DNA from: CAKZQX01 sp034435975
GTDB taxonomy: Bacteria; Chloroflexota; Chloroflexia; Chloroflexales; Chloroflexaceae
Assembly: GCA_034435975.1 (NCBI GenBank)
Contig: DAOTWD010000003.1
Location: 79,479-143,478, forward strand
Direction: 5' to 3'
DNA length: 64,000 nucleotides
The position numbers were made by a program, and so were the translations under genes. Below, one piece after another: positions 1 through 9,189 of the stretch (its first letter is position 1; every line of letters begins with the position of its first letter). The notes beneath the pieces are model-generated. The model was given only the letters and a program-made list of their open reading frames with translations. It ran no database searches and was not told the origin of the DNA.

Positions 1-422
1 CCAATGTCGGCACTCAGCGAGTTCTTGGTAATCGTTGTCAACTCACTGGCAAAGGGCAATGCCCGGATCTCGTCGATAGCCTGACTCTCTGCTGTACCGG
101 CGATGCAGTGGGGGGGGTAGGCTGCAAATTCCGGGGTATCTGGATCATGGGTATCCTGTGCCAGCACAAAAGCTCGTACACCTCGCGCATAGGATCGTGT
201 ACAGAGATCAACCACGGGTGCGATCAGCGCCCCGACCCGCTCGCTCGCCAGGGGCCCCTGCTTGCAAAAGCCGTTGATCATATCCACCACAAACAGGGCT
301 ACCTGCTGTGGTGCCGCATCTACTACCTCTGCCAGCGCTATGTCCGGCAAATGATCGTACCATTCTCCTAGATACGCCAGGAAGGGACGCGACTGATCAA
401 GAAGATTGATTTTACTGGACAT
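1..422 (-). CDS. Isochorismatase/nicotinamidase-family hydrolase, partial
   Basis: The gene is cut by the left edge; 140 N-terminal residues are visible. Members are cysteine hydrolases; nicotinamidases deamidate nicotinamide for NAD salvage. Visible family features are the catalytic Asp in LFVVDMINGF, the DTHDPDTPEF loop with its metal-site-like Asp/His, and a Lys in TKNSLSAD matching the catalytic Lys of the family. The nucleophilic Cys would lie beyond the edge. The ATG at 420-422 follows AAAGGAG with 7 nt spacing; an overlapping ATG slightly upstream hits a stop at once. It lies 60 bp downstream of an NrtR-type regulator on the same strand and is probably co-transcribed, which favours nicotinamidase over other isochorismatase activities. 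That last step is inference. Confidence 0.85.
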   Translation of the reverse strand, partial: MSSKINLLDQSRPFLAYLGEWYDHLPDIALAEVVDAAPQQVALFVVDMINGFCKQGPLASERVGALIAPVVDLCTRSYARGVRAFVLAQDTHDPDTPEFAAYPPHCIAGTAESQAIDEIRALPFASELTTITKNSLSADI

Positions 423-482
423 TCATTGTCTCCTTTGTATACTTATACGCCACGATCGGCGTTGCACACCGCACTCCATTGC

Positions 483-1211
483 TCAACCGGTTTCATCATC
501 GCTCCCACGATCTTCACGCCAGCGAAACACAAACTGTTTATCCCCTCGATCACGTCGAAACCGCCACAACCGGGTGGGCCGTCCACGACCTTCACGCATC
601 AAACTGGTTTCTTCCAGAATACCGGCCTCTTTGATCTTGCGATAGAAATTGCCTTTATCCAGTTTTTCGCCCAGGATCTGTTCATAAATGTGTTTCAACT
701 CCAGAATGCTAAATACTTCGGGCAATAACTGAAACGCCAGCGTGGTATATTCCAGTTTGGAACGCAGCCGTGAGAGCGCATAGTTCAAAATAAGATCATG
801 ATCAAACGCCAGTCGCGCTGGTCGGGTACGTACCGGAAACCAGCGTACATCGCTGCTCTCATCACTGACACGTAATTCTTGATCATCGGCTGGCACGATC
901 GCAATATAGGCGACACTGATCACCCGTGTGCGCGGGTCACGCTGCGGTTCGCCAAACGTATAGAGTTGCTCCAGATAGACATCATGCACGCCGGTCTCTT
1001 CTTCCAACTCACGGCGGGCCGCCTGCTCCAGCGACTCGTCCATATTGATAAAGCCGCCTGGAATGGCCCAGTAGCCTTCATAGGGCCAGCGCCGCCGCAG
1101 CACCAGCAACACATGGAGTTCGCGGTTGAGCAGCGTAAAAATAACGACATCGACGGTCACTGATGGGCGCTCATAACGTGATGCGTCGTAGGTTGCGGCG
1201 TTTTCTTCCAT
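483..1211 (-). CDS. nrtR: NrtR-type Nudix transcriptional regulator
   Basis: 242 residues: an N-terminal Nudix domain followed by a winged-helix region (about 160-230, ending near GRGRPTRLWRF), the NrtR architecture. NrtR proteins repress NAD-metabolism genes and respond to ADP-ribose. The Nudix box at residues 53-75 (G-x5-E-x7-RELEEETGV) is intact, so the protein may keep hydrolase activity; in many NrtR regulators this box is degenerate. A strong promoter and a 21-bp palindrome directly upstream suggest autoregulation, and a nicotinamidase-like gene follows 60 bp downstream. SD AAGGAG stands 7 nt before the ATG. A plain ADP-ribose pyrophosphatase is the alternative, but the C-terminal extension and the operator argue for a regulator. 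Confidence 0.85.
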   Translation of the reverse strand: MEENAATYDASRYERPSVTVDVVIFTLLNRELHVLLVLRRRWPYEGYWAIPGGFINMDESLEQAARRELEEETGVHDVYLEQLYTFGEPQRDPRTRVISVAYIAIVPADDQELRVSDESSDVRWFPVRTRPARLAFDHDLILNYALSRLRSKLEYTTLAFQLLPEVFSILELKHIYEQILGEKLDKGNFYRKIKEAGILEETSLMREGRGRPTRLWRFRRDRGDKQFVFRWREDRGSDDETG

Positions 1212-1227
1212 CCAGCGCTCCTTTATA

Positions 1228-1248
1228 TTAGTGTTAATTACACACTAA
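1228..1248. promoter_or_regulatory. 21-bp palindromic operator, probable NrtR box
   Basis: TTAGTGT (1228-1234), 7 nt, ACACTAA (1242-1248): a perfect 7-7-7 inverted repeat. It touches the -10 hexamer and covers the predicted transcription start of nrtR, a position suited to repression. A 21-bp palindrome is the usual size of NrtR sites; I did not compare it with a consensus. Confidence 0.75.
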
Positions 1249-1276
1249 GTATAGCGTAGAATACACATGCTGTCAA
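1248..1276 (-). promoter_or_regulatory. Sigma-70-type promoter of nrtR
   Basis: Read on the minus strand: TTGACA (1271-1276), a 17-nt spacer, and TATACT (1248-1253). This is a near-perfect housekeeping promoter. The predicted start near 1241 falls inside the palindromic operator. Confidence 0.85.
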
Positions 1277-1361
1277 GTTACACGAGGTACGCAGTCCACC
1301 ATTACCAGGTAGCGCATATGTTGATTGTAGGGAGGATGTATCCATTGGCAAGTCTGGTATC

Positions 1362-1370
1362 TGGTATAAT
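1362..1370 (+). promoter_or_regulatory. Extended -10 promoter of the RmlD-like gene
   Basis: TGG-TATAAT (1362-1370) is an extended -10 element; no -35 is present at proper spacing. It leaves a leader of about 150 nt (to 1524) containing a short hairpin around GTGTCGGGCGACAC. I recognise no known riboswitch in it, and the rest of 1280-1524 shows no gene. Confidence 0.5.
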
Positions 1371-1524
1371 GGTTAGAATGTTCCACTACTCTTGTGGTTG
1401 AGCTTGTAAGACGAGTGTCGGGCGACACACTCCTGGGAGCCGTCACAGTAAGCGCGTGCTACGACATAGCTGACCTCTGGTGGCTGAAAGCTCGTCGTGC
1501 AGCACATCACAGACAGAGGTACCG

Positions 1525-2370
1525 ATGCGTATTGCTATTACCGGCGCAAATGGACAACTGGGACGGGCTTTACAGGCTAGCCTGGCTCCTCATCACGATC
1601 TGGTGTTGCTCAATCGGGGCACGGTTGATCTACTGCTGCCCAAAACCGTTGGGCAGATTGTGGCAACACATGCGCAACTGGTTATTCATACCGCGGCGTA
1701 TACCAATGTCGATGGCTGTGCCCGTGACCCGGATCGAGCCTATCGCATCAACGGGTTGGGTACACGCTATGTAGCTCTGGCATGTCAGCACCTCGACGCG
1801 CCGCTGGTGTACATCAGCACGAACGAAGTTTTTGCGGGGAGCGCTAGCCGACCGTATATGGAATACGATCCGGTCGGGCCGATCAATGCCTATGGCTGGT
1901 CGAAGTGGGTTGGCGAGCAGGTGGTGCGAGAGCTGTTGCACCGCTTTTACATCGTGCGCGTGGCCTGGTTGTTTGGTGGTGAGCGTAACTTTGTGCGCAC
2001 GGTTTTGCAACTGGCTGCTCATCCGCCTGCCGGTGGGTTGCGGATGGTGACGAATGAGATCGGCAACCCGACATATACGACCGATCTAGCCGCCGCGATT
2101 GCTGACTTGATTACACTGCCATTCTATGGCGTCTATCACCTGGTCAACAGCGGCGCATGTTCGCGCTATGAATATGCCCAGGAAATCTTGCGCCAGACCA
2201 GGCAGGAGCATATACCGCTGACACCAATTACCCTGGCTGATTTCGAGCGTGATAGTACGCCCCCGCCCTATACAGCCCTGGCGAATGTTGCTGGTGCAGC
2301 GTTGGGCGTGACACTACGGCCCTGGCAAATGGCACTGGCCGATTTTCTGGCGCAGATTCGGTGCCATTGA
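1525..2370 (+). CDS. RmlD-like NAD(P)-dependent sugar reductase
   Basis: 281 residues of the extended SDR/RmlD family, which reduces dTDP-4-keto-L-rhamnose in the last step of dTDP-rhamnose synthesis. The N-terminal GANGQLG binds the dinucleotide, ISTNEVF carries the catalytic Ser/Thr strand, and the YGWSKWVGE region holds the Tyr-x3-Lys pair (Y-G-W-S-K). The start at 1525 was chosen for the AGAGG SD at 1515-1519; the frame is open further upstream without family similarity. No rmlA, B or C lies nearby, so the substrate is inferred only from family; other RmlD-like proteins act on different nucleotide sugars. Confidence 0.8.
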   Translation: MRIAITGANGQLGRALQASLAPHHDLVLLNRGTVDLLLPKTVGQIVATHAQLVIHTAAYTNVDGCARDPDRAYRINGLGTRYVALACQHLDAPLVYISTNEVFAGSASRPYMEYDPVGPINAYGWSKWVGEQVVRELLHRFYIVRVAWLFGGERNFVRTVLQLAAHPPAGGLRMVTNEIGNPTYTTDLAAAIADLITLPFYGVYHLVNSGACSRYEYAQEILRQTRQEHIPLTPITLADFERDSTPPPYTALANVAGAALGVTLRPWQMALADFLAQIRCH

Positions 2371-2463
2371 CAGGTAACCTCTAGCAGGTACTTTCGTGCT
2401 GCTGCGCCTCTACCAGGTGTGCATCACAGCATTGAAGCGAGGAACCCGGCATGGAGAAGCATG

Positions 2464-3399
2464 CTATGCTCCGAATTGCTCACCGATGATACCTTGCTGA
2501 TATCCACTGAGCCAGGCGCGGCCAGGCATACGACGTTTGCCAGCTGGCTGCACCGCTATTAATTCCAGCGCACCACTGCCGGTCATTATCAGCGGGCCAT
2601 CCGCTACATCCACACATGTACCTGGCGGGTCATTGTCCACCCGCTGCGCATGCACCTGAGCAGCTAGAAGCTTAAGCGTCTGGCCGCGAAAGGTGGTAAA
2701 CGCGCCCGGCCATGGATCATATGCCCGGATAGAACGCTCAATGATCACGGCTGGCAACGTCCAGTCGATTCGCCCATCTTCTTTCGTGAGCAATCGGGTC
2801 ACTGTGGCTTGACGGTGATCTTGCTCGCGCAGTTCCAACTGGTTGGCAGCATAGCGTGGTAATACCTCCAGGAGCAACTGTGCACCCAGTTCAAACAACT
2901 GTGCTGTCAGTGGCCCTGTACGGGCATCAGCCAGGAGCGGCACGGTAGCCTGGGCTAGAATCGGCCCGCTGTCCATTCCTGGCGTCAACTTCATGATCGT
3001 TACGCCGGTCTCCGTATCGCCAGCCAGAATAGCTCCAGCTACGGGCATCGGGCCACGATATAGTGGCAACAGGGAGGGATGGATGTTGAGATAGCCGCGT
3101 GGTGGAATGGACAGGATCTCTTTGCGCAGAATTTCACCGTAGGCGGCCACTACCCCCACTTCTGGTTGCAAGGCCGATAGATGAGCCACGATTGCCGGGT
3201 CGCGCAGCGTTGGCGGTTGAATGATTGGCAACCCTAGTGCTTGTGCCGCAACCTTGACTGGCGGGGGCGTCAGAACACGGTTGCGCCCGGCTGGCCGATC
3301 GGGTTGGGTAACGACGCCGACAATCTCGTACCCAGCCTGCACCAGTGCCGTGAGAGGCGCAACCGCAACAGCGGGACTGCCTAGATAGAGAATACGCAT
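2464..3399 (-). CDS. fmt: Methionyl-tRNA formyltransferase
   Basis: 311 residues, typical for Fmt, which formylates Met-tRNAfMet with 10-formyl-THF. Visible motifs: N-terminal MRILYLGSP; VVAAYGEIL; and NIHPSLLPLYRGP, with the catalytic Asn and His, followed by TGMDSGPIL-like sequence with the catalytic Asp (PGMDSGPIL). The C-terminal tRNA-binding domain follows from about residue 205. The ATG at 3399 gives the family N-terminus; a TTG at 3408, three codons earlier, lies nearer to GGAG and could be used instead. The usual partner def is not in the window. Confidence 0.95.
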   Translation of the reverse strand: MRILYLGSPAVAVAPLTALVQAGYEIVGVVTQPDRPAGRNRVLTPPPVKVAAQALGLPIIQPPTLRDPAIVAHLSALQPEVGVVAAYGEILRKEILSIPPRGYLNIHPSLLPLYRGPMPVAGAILAGDTETGVTIMKLTPGMDSGPILAQATVPLLADARTGPLTAQLFELGAQLLLEVLPRYAANQLELREQDHRQATVTRLLTKEDGRIDWTLPAVIIERSIRAYDPWPGAFTTFRGQTLKLLAAQVHAQRVDNDPPGTCVDVADGPLIMTGSGALELIAVQPAGKRRMPGRAWLSGYQQGIIGEQFGA

Positions 3400-3520
3400 T
3401 TTATACAATACACTCCAGTTTATTTCACAAATGTTGTCAGGCCCATTCCAGTGCGGTGGTCTGGAGAGACGTTACCTATTGAGGCACTTCTCAGGTCTCG
3501 TGGAGGCCTGCGGCCTCGCA

Positions 3521-3554
3521 ACCCTCCACTGGCGAACGTTCCCTAGAACCGGGG
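3521..3554. repeat. Dispersed intergenic repeat, family B copy 1
   Basis: About 33 bp shared with 15012-15043, including CACTGGCGAA and GTTCCCT; about 29 positions agree. The preceding stretch forms a GGAGG/CCTCC hairpin. It lies just upstream of the promoter of the alcohol dehydrogenase relic. Confidence 0.6.
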
Positions 3555-3568
3555 AAACAGGGACATGG

Positions 3569-3598
3569 TTGCAGCATGCATACTCATCATAGTATAAT
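3569..3598 (+). promoter_or_regulatory. Promoter upstream of the dehydrogenase relic
   Basis: TTGCAG (3569-3574), an 18-nt spacer and TATAAT (3593-3598). The rest of the gap 3400-3711 holds only the family B repeat. The promoter probably served the dehydrogenase before decay and may now serve the REC-GGDEF gene at 4149. Confidence 0.5.
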
Positions 3599-3711
3599 GC
3601 ACAATATGGTTTTTCGTGCATCTATACTTTAATAGCGAGAAGTGCAAAAAGCAGATCTCAGCCATAACTCCATATTATTACCAGATCAATCTCAACCCTG
3701 ATAGCATATTC

Positions 3712-4080
3712 ATGCCAGCTTTATTGTTTGATGGCCGGTTGCGCCTGGTTCATGATTATCCACAACCACACCTGATAGCAGGTGTGGCCTTGATTCGGCC
3801 CCATGTAATGGGCGTCTGTCATACTGATATTGAAATCTGCGTGGTTATATGCATTTCCAGGGAGTACTGGGGCATGAATTTGTCGGCACCGTTGTGGGTC
3901 GATGAAGTCCAGTTGATAGGGTCACGCTGTGGTCTATTTGCTCCGGCACTACGGCTGCTGGAGCGGCATTTGATCGAAACTGCTCCATTGATACATGCGT
4001 CTTTTAATCTACGTGATGGATTAGCCGCCTTCGCTGCTGCTCCGGGTCAACTGAAGGTACTGGTGCATCACCGGCATTGA
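3712..4080 (+). pseudogene. Decayed zinc-type alcohol dehydrogenase
   Basis: The first 42 codons match the N-terminus of a medium-chain dehydrogenase (MPALLFDGRLRL, then MGVCHTDIEI). At about 3838 one nucleotide is lost: the +1 frame from 3840 continues as RGYMHFQGVLGHEF, the expected zinc-binding continuation with the GHE motif. The reading then returns to the first frame at about 3900 and jumps to a family C-terminus (VDEVQLIGSRCG, then LIHASFNLRDGLAA). Most of the catalytic and Rossmann core, roughly 200 residues, is absent. The open 154-codon frame over this region is therefore not a functional gene: one frameshift plus a large in-gene deletion. Confidence 0.8.
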
Positions 4081-4148
4081 TCGATCCAGTTGATCCGGTC
4101 TGCAGATGTAGTCATGTGTCAGCAAGAACCGCTTGTATAGAGGCATGC

Positions 4149-5489
4149 TTGATAGTGGACTATAACCGTATTCTGATCGCTGACGATGATAAATCAATGT
4201 GTCAGATACTCCAGGTTCTCCTTCAGAGCCAGGGATATGAGGTGTTGCTTGCGCATGACGGCTATGAACTCCTACGTATAGCTCAGGAGTACCCCCTTGA
4301 TCTGATACTGGTGGATTTGATGATGCCGGCGATGGATGGGTATGAAGCTATTCGTCAGATTCGTAATGATACCCGGACATCGTATCTGCCGATATTGATC
4401 CTGACGGCTCGATCAAATCCGGATGAAGTGGTGACGGGTTTTGAGAGTGGTGCCGATGATTATATTATCAAGCCGTTTGATATCGATGAACTGCTGGCAC
4501 GGATCAAACGTCATCTCTGGCGAGCTGCACAACGGCCAGTATATAGCCCGCTAACCGGCCTGGCGGGAAATGTGCTGTTGACCGAAGAGTTGAAGTATCG
4601 GATCAAAAGCAATGAACCGTTTGCGCTCTTGTACATTGATCTTGATAATTTCAAAGCCTTTAACGATGTCTATGGTTTTGCGCGTGGGGATCGCATGATT
4701 CGCCTGCTGGCCGATGTGTTGCTCACAGGGGTTTCGCGCTATCAACACAAGCAGGATTTTATCGGGCACATTGGTGGTGATGACTTCGCCATTATTACGA
4801 CACCCGATATTCTGCATCCGTTGTGTACAACGTTGATTGAGCAGTTCGATGCCTGCGTCCACAAACTCTACGATCCGGAAGACATTCAACGGGGCTACTT
4901 GCAAAGCGTTGATCGCCAGGGGGTGTTGCGTCAGTTCCCAATCACCTCAATCTCGATCGGGGTAGTAACGAACTGTCACCGCTCCTTCACAGATTACGAA
5001 GAAGTCAGCCGCATTGCAACTGAGATGAAACAGTATGCAAAAACCAGGCCCGGCAGTGTGTATGAAGTCGATCAGCGTAGTGCCTTTCGGCTCGAGTCTA
5101 CGAGAACCTTTTCCGATTCTGTGGTACCAACGGTCTTTTTGATTTGTGGCGATGTCACCCTGACCTATCGCTTGCAAGTCTTACTCCAGCAGCAAAGCTA
5201 TCGTATCGTGCTGGCTCCGGATGTCGCATCGGCCTATCTACAGTTACAGAACGCTCCACAGTGTCCCGATCTGCTGGTGATTGATGTGCGGCTGGGGCCG
5301 ATGGTACACGAATTATGTGCTACACTACGCCGAGACGTACCAGCGTTGCCGGTGCTGCTGCTGATGCCGTTATCTGAGACACCAGTTTTGGATAGGGAAC
5401 ATGGGCTGCAGAATTATCTCTGGCAGCCTTTTAGCGATCAGGAATTTCTTACCAACGTGCAAGCGCTCTTGTCGCACGTTATGTTCTAG
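4149..5489 (+). CDS. Response regulator with GGDEF-like and second receiver-like domain
   Basis: About 446 residues. An N-terminal receiver has the acidic ADDD cluster, phosphoacceptor Asp in LVDLMMPAMDGY, and the Lys in YIIKPFD. A diguanylate-cyclase-like domain follows (SPLTGLAGN, YIDLDNFKAFNDVYG) with signature GGDDF instead of GGDEF. The last 110 residues resemble a second receiver (VFLICGD..LLVIDVRLG) with degenerate active-site residues. Likely cytoplasmic signalling, perhaps c-di-GMP synthesis; the Glu-to-Asp change leaves activity uncertain. Start: TTG at 4149, 5 nt after AGAGG (4139-4143); GTG at 4155 is the alternative. The TPR gene starts 48 bp downstream. Confidence 0.8.
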   Translation: MIVDYNRILIADDDKSMCQILQVLLQSQGYEVLLAHDGYELLRIAQEYPLDLILVDLMMPAMDGYEAIRQIRNDTRTSYLPILILTARSNPDEVVTGFESGADDYIIKPFDIDELLARIKRHLWRAAQRPVYSPLTGLAGNVLLTEELKYRIKSNEPFALLYIDLDNFKAFNDVYGFARGDRMIRLLADVLLTGVSRYQHKQDFIGHIGGDDFAIITTPDILHPLCTTLIEQFDACVHKLYDPEDIQRGYLQSVDRQGVLRQFPITSISIGVVTNCHRSFTDYEEVSRIATEMKQYAKTRPGSVYEVDQRSAFRLESTRTFSDSVVPTVFLICGDVTLTYRLQVLLQQQSYRIVLAPDVASAYLQLQNAPQCPDLLVIDVRLGPMVHELCATLRRDVPALPVLLLMPLSETPVLDREHGLQNYLWQPFSDQEFLTNVQALLSHVMF

Positions 5490-5537
5490 CTCCCCATACC
5501 CGCAGAGTTCTTATTTTCATGGTAAGGATAAAGGTGC

Positions 5538-8500
5538 ATGGAACTGCGAATACAAATCTCCAGAATTATTGCAAAACTTAAACGTAGTCGCTATCGTAAT
5601 CACACCCGAACGGTGAACTCGTCTATGGCAGATGCGACCGATACAGGGATGATCGAGGCGCATGTTGAGCAACAGGATGGCAAAGCTGTGGCCCATCCGG
5701 TTGATCCGCGCCATCAAGGTACTAGCCTGTTTGTGCGACGCTTACGCCCTGCTCACCAGCGCTTATTGGCGCTGATCGTGGCGATTCCGCTTGTGATTGC
5801 GGGCTGGCTGTTGATCGACAATATTCGCACTGCGCGGGCAGCGTCACAATTTGTGGTGCTGGTTGCTCCATTCACCGATGCGGGTGATATGCAGACTGGC
5901 CGTAAAGTTGCCACGCAGTTAACAGCGCTGCTCCAGGAGTACACCGCTGATCATCCACACATGGTGATCCGGTCGATTCGGACAACTCCGACAGATGAAA
6001 CAATGGCCCTTCAGATGGCAACCCGTCAGGGTGCCGATCTGTTGATCTGGGGCAGCGTGTCTGCTGGTGGACTGCCCGATGCGCCTACGTTGCAACCCCG
6101 CCTGACCTATGCCCCGGTGGGCAGCTATGGCCCGCATGTGTGGGCTGGCTATACCGGACGCTTCCGTATGCCTCACACGTATACCCTGGCAAACGAGGGA
6201 ACCTTGCTTAATGGCCAGGCGGTCTTACCGCGCTTGCTGGTCGCGCTGGCCGATTATAGTCAAGGAAACGCCGATCAAGCCTATACCGCTCTGTCGCGTC
6301 TCCTCGATGATTATCCCCTGGAACTCAACCCGACTTTTCCGGATGTCATTCGTGGCAATATCCTGTGGGCACGTGGAGCCTACGATCAGGCCGTGGCGGC
6401 CTATCGTCGGGCGCTGGAGCAACCGACCGGTGTGGTTGCCGCCGAACGGGCGCTGTTGTACAACAACCTGGGTGCAATTTTGCTAGATGCTGATAACGAA
6501 CTGGCCGCCAGTGTGTTATATGAAGCCAGTCGCCAGATCCAGCAAACCAGTCCAGAGAATGACCTGGGTGAACTGCGGTTCAACCTGGGCTTGCTGGCAC
6601 AACAGCATAATCAGCCGAACCAGGCCATCGAGTCTTTTGAACCGGCACGTAGCCTGCTACCAGCAAATACACCGTTGCTGGTAGCGTTGAGCCAGGCTTA
6701 CCGTGAAGCCGGGCGCCTTGAGGAGGCGCAGACCACCCTGGCTCAGGCTGAAAGGCAAATTCGGCGTGACCTGCGTAGTGTTCCTGTTAATCAACGCTCG
6801 CTTTTGAGTCAGTTTCTGCGTGCAGCCTACCAGGAGCAACGTGCGTTGTTACATATAGCGCGCCAGATCAATGCGTACGGTCCGCTTACCTGGGAGTTGG
6901 AGAGTATTTCCCCCCAACCACCCGCCGCCTTGAACGCAGCCCAGGATTATATGCAAAACGCAGTGGCCCTCAGTACGGATACGCTGGCAGATTGGCGGAG
7001 CCGCGCCGCCGCGACGACCGCCGCCGGCAACGGCTTGGGCCTGGTGGCAAATGGACAGGCGGAGCGCATCGAGCAATATCTGACCCGCCAGCAATTTTAT
7101 CAGGCACTGCTCATCCTTGAAGAAGGCCGCACCCGCCAGAACGGATCGCACAACCTGTTTAGCGGCATCCACGCCGCATTATTTGGCTCAAGAACGCGCT
7201 TTGAAGAGGGACAGGCGTTATTGCAATCATTGTATGCCAGCAAACCCAACAATGTACCCGTTTTACTGGCCTATGCCCGCTCGCTACGTCTGGCAAACAA
7301 TTATGATGAGGCCCAGGTGGCCCAGATCTATGATACGGTGATCGAGCGCACTCCGCAGCGCCCAGAAGGCTACTATGGTCGCGGCTGGCTGGAATTGGAT
7401 CGACGGGCGGACAGCCTGGAAGGACGAACGATAGCACGGCAATGGATGGAACAGGCATTGGAACGTGACCCAACCTTCTTTCCGGCCCGCTTCAAACTGG
7501 TCGATATTGCCAAGCTTGACGGTGATCTGGAACAGGTGCTGGCACAACTGCGGATTCTGGCCGAGCAACGTCCTGATGACGCGCTGGTACATTTCCACAT
7601 AGCCGAAACATTGTTGCAGCAGGACGATCTATCGGCAGCTCAAACTACCTATACCTATGCACTGAAGCTCAAGGATGATTTTCCCGAAGCCTGGTTTGGC
7701 CTGGCTCGTACCCAATATCTATTGGATCAGCATGACCCGGAAGCGTTGCGCAGTATTGATCGCGCTATTGCCCTCCGCCCGCAATATGCCGAAGCTATGC
7801 TGTTTAAGGGACAGATGCTGCAAGCGATGGGGCACCACGATGCCGCGGATGCCCAGTTTCAAAGTGCGATAGATGCTGGCCTGCGGGATTTTCAGGTACT
7901 CTATACGATTGGCGAGCAGTTGTTAGAACACGATAAGGCTCCCCAGGCAGTCGTTGCCTTCAAAACCGCGCTTGAAGAACAACCAGGCAATCCCTGGTTA
8001 CATCATGGTCTGGGGCGGGCGTTTCTGGCGCTTAACAACCTGGATCGGGCCCGAACAGAACTGCAGACAGCGCTGAATGCGATCAATGAGAGTGATCCGG
8101 AGCTACACCAGTTGCGGGCCTCGGTATTGATTGACCTGGGGCATGTGGAGTGGCGCACCCCTTATGTCGATCCGCTCCAGCGCAACAATGCCCTGGAGCG
8201 AGCATTTGCCTACTATCAGCAGGCCTTGAGCCTGGATGCAACACGCGTTGATGCGGTGATCGGGTTGGGCGAGATCGCTGCCAGTCGTGGGAATTGGAAC
8301 GTGGCCCTGACCCACTTTGAACATGCCCGCAATCTTTCTGTGAATGACGATAATCCGCTGGTTCACTTCTGGATCGCAGAAGCGCTGCTGCGTCAACCCG
8401 AATTCGATCCCATACATAGCGCCGATACCTATCGCCAGTTTATGGAACGGGCTATTGCCGAGTATCAGCAAGCATTGGCATTACGCCCCGAATTTCCACC

Positions 8501-9089
8501 AGCGTTGCTGGGCCAGGCGCATGCGCAACTCGCTCTGGGGCAACGCGCTGCTGCTGCCAGGAGCATTGAAACAGCGCTACGCATCCAGCCCCAGTATGCC
8601 GAAGCGCTGTTGTTCAAAGGCAAGCTCGAGCAAGAAGCGGGCAATGAGAATGCAGCTCTGGCAGCGTATAATGCAGCGATTGATGCCAACAACACCATTG
8701 CTGAGACATTCTATCGCCGGGCGGTGCTATTGATGCAGCGCCTGGAGTATGAGGCGGCAGCTCAGGATCTGCAACGTGCTATAGCGTTGCAGCCCAATTT
8801 TTCCGAGGCTTTTTACTGGTTGGGGCATACCTATATGGCTCAGAACCAGATGGAACGTGCGCGTGATGCCTTTCGATCCGCTGTGCAGTCGCGGGCTGGC
8901 GATTATACCGCTGCCCGATTCTATCAAGGTCTGGCCGAAGAACATCTTAATCTCTATGATGAGGCCGTAGCTTCCTTTGAGGCGGTGATCCAGGCCAATG
9001 ACGCAGGCGAATTTAGCATGCAAGCCCGTACAGAGTTGGAACGTATTCGCTTGAGCATTGCCCGTTCACAAATTCGCGGGTTGTATTAG
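5538..9089 (+). CDS. Large membrane-anchored TPR-repeat protein
   Basis: 1183 residues. After a basic N-terminus comes one membrane segment (LLALIVAIPLVIAGWLLI, about 75-93), then a TolB/adenylate-cyclase-accessory-like region (about 105-185) and many tetratricopeptide units to the C-terminus, recognisable by recurrent A-x3-Y-x3-L and ALRPQYAEAM/ALQPNFSEAF helices. TPRs mediate protein binding; most of the protein is probably outside the cytoplasm. ATG 5538 follows AAAGGTGC. It sits 48 bp behind the REC-GGDEF gene and may share its transcript. The binding partner is unknown. Confidence 0.8.
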   Translation: MELRIQISRIIAKLKRSRYRNHTRTVNSSMADATDTGMIEAHVEQQDGKAVAHPVDPRHQGTSLFVRRLRPAHQRLLALIVAIPLVIAGWLLIDNIRTARAASQFVVLVAPFTDAGDMQTGRKVATQLTALLQEYTADHPHMVIRSIRTTPTDETMALQMATRQGADLLIWGSVSAGGLPDAPTLQPRLTYAPVGSYGPHVWAGYTGRFRMPHTYTLANEGTLLNGQAVLPRLLVALADYSQGNADQAYTALSRLLDDYPLELNPTFPDVIRGNILWARGAYDQAVAAYRRALEQPTGVVAAERALLYNNLGAILLDADNELAASVLYEASRQIQQTSPENDLGELRFNLGLLAQQHNQPNQAIESFEPARSLLPANTPLLVALSQAYREAGRLEEAQTTLAQAERQIRRDLRSVPVNQRSLLSQFLRAAYQEQRALLHIARQINAYGPLTWELESISPQPPAALNAAQDYMQNAVALSTDTLADWRSRAAATTAAGNGLGLVANGQAERIEQYLTRQQFYQALLILEEGRTRQNGSHNLFSGIHAALFGSRTRFEEGQALLQSLYASKPNNVPVLLAYARSLRLANNYDEAQVAQIYDTVIERTPQRPEGYYGRGWLELDRRADSLEGRTIARQWMEQALERDPTFFPARFKLVDIAKLDGDLEQVLAQLRILAEQRPDDALVHFHIAETLLQQDDLSAAQTTYTYALKLKDDFPEAWFGLARTQYLLDQHDPEALRSIDRAIALRPQYAEAMLFKGQMLQAMGHHDAADAQFQSAIDAGLRDFQVLYTIGEQLLEHDKAPQAVVAFKTALEEQPGNPWLHHGLGRAFLALNNLDRARTELQTALNAINESDPELHQLRASVLIDLGHVEWRTPYVDPLQRNNALERAFAYYQQALSLDATRVDAVIGLGEIAASRGNWNVALTHFEHARNLSVNDDNPLVHFWIAEALLRQPEFDPIHSADTYRQFMERAIAEYQQALALRPEFPPALLGQAHAQLALGQRAAAARSIETALRIQPQYAEALLFKGKLEQEAGNENAALAAYNAAIDANNTIAETFYRRAVLLMQRLEYEAAAQDLQRAIALQPNFSEAFYWLGHTYMAQNQMERARDAFRSAVQSRAGDYTAARFYQGLAEEHLNLYDEAVASFEAVIQANDAGEFSMQARTELERIRLSIARSQIRGLY

Positions 9090-9099
9090 TGCGGTGAGC

Positions 9100-9141
9100 A
9101 GGGATGATCGCACGGGGCAAAGCCTCGCATGTCCCTCTTTT
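9100..9141 (+). terminator. Possible intrinsic terminator after the TPR gene
   Basis: AGGGA (9100-9104) pairs with TCCCT (9132-9136); an inner GGGC/GCCT helix is possible; CTTTT follows. The stem is short, so this is tentative. Confidence 0.4.
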
Positions 9142-9189
9142 CACACAGTTTCTTAGCATACTATAGTACCCCGATACCACTGGTAGATC

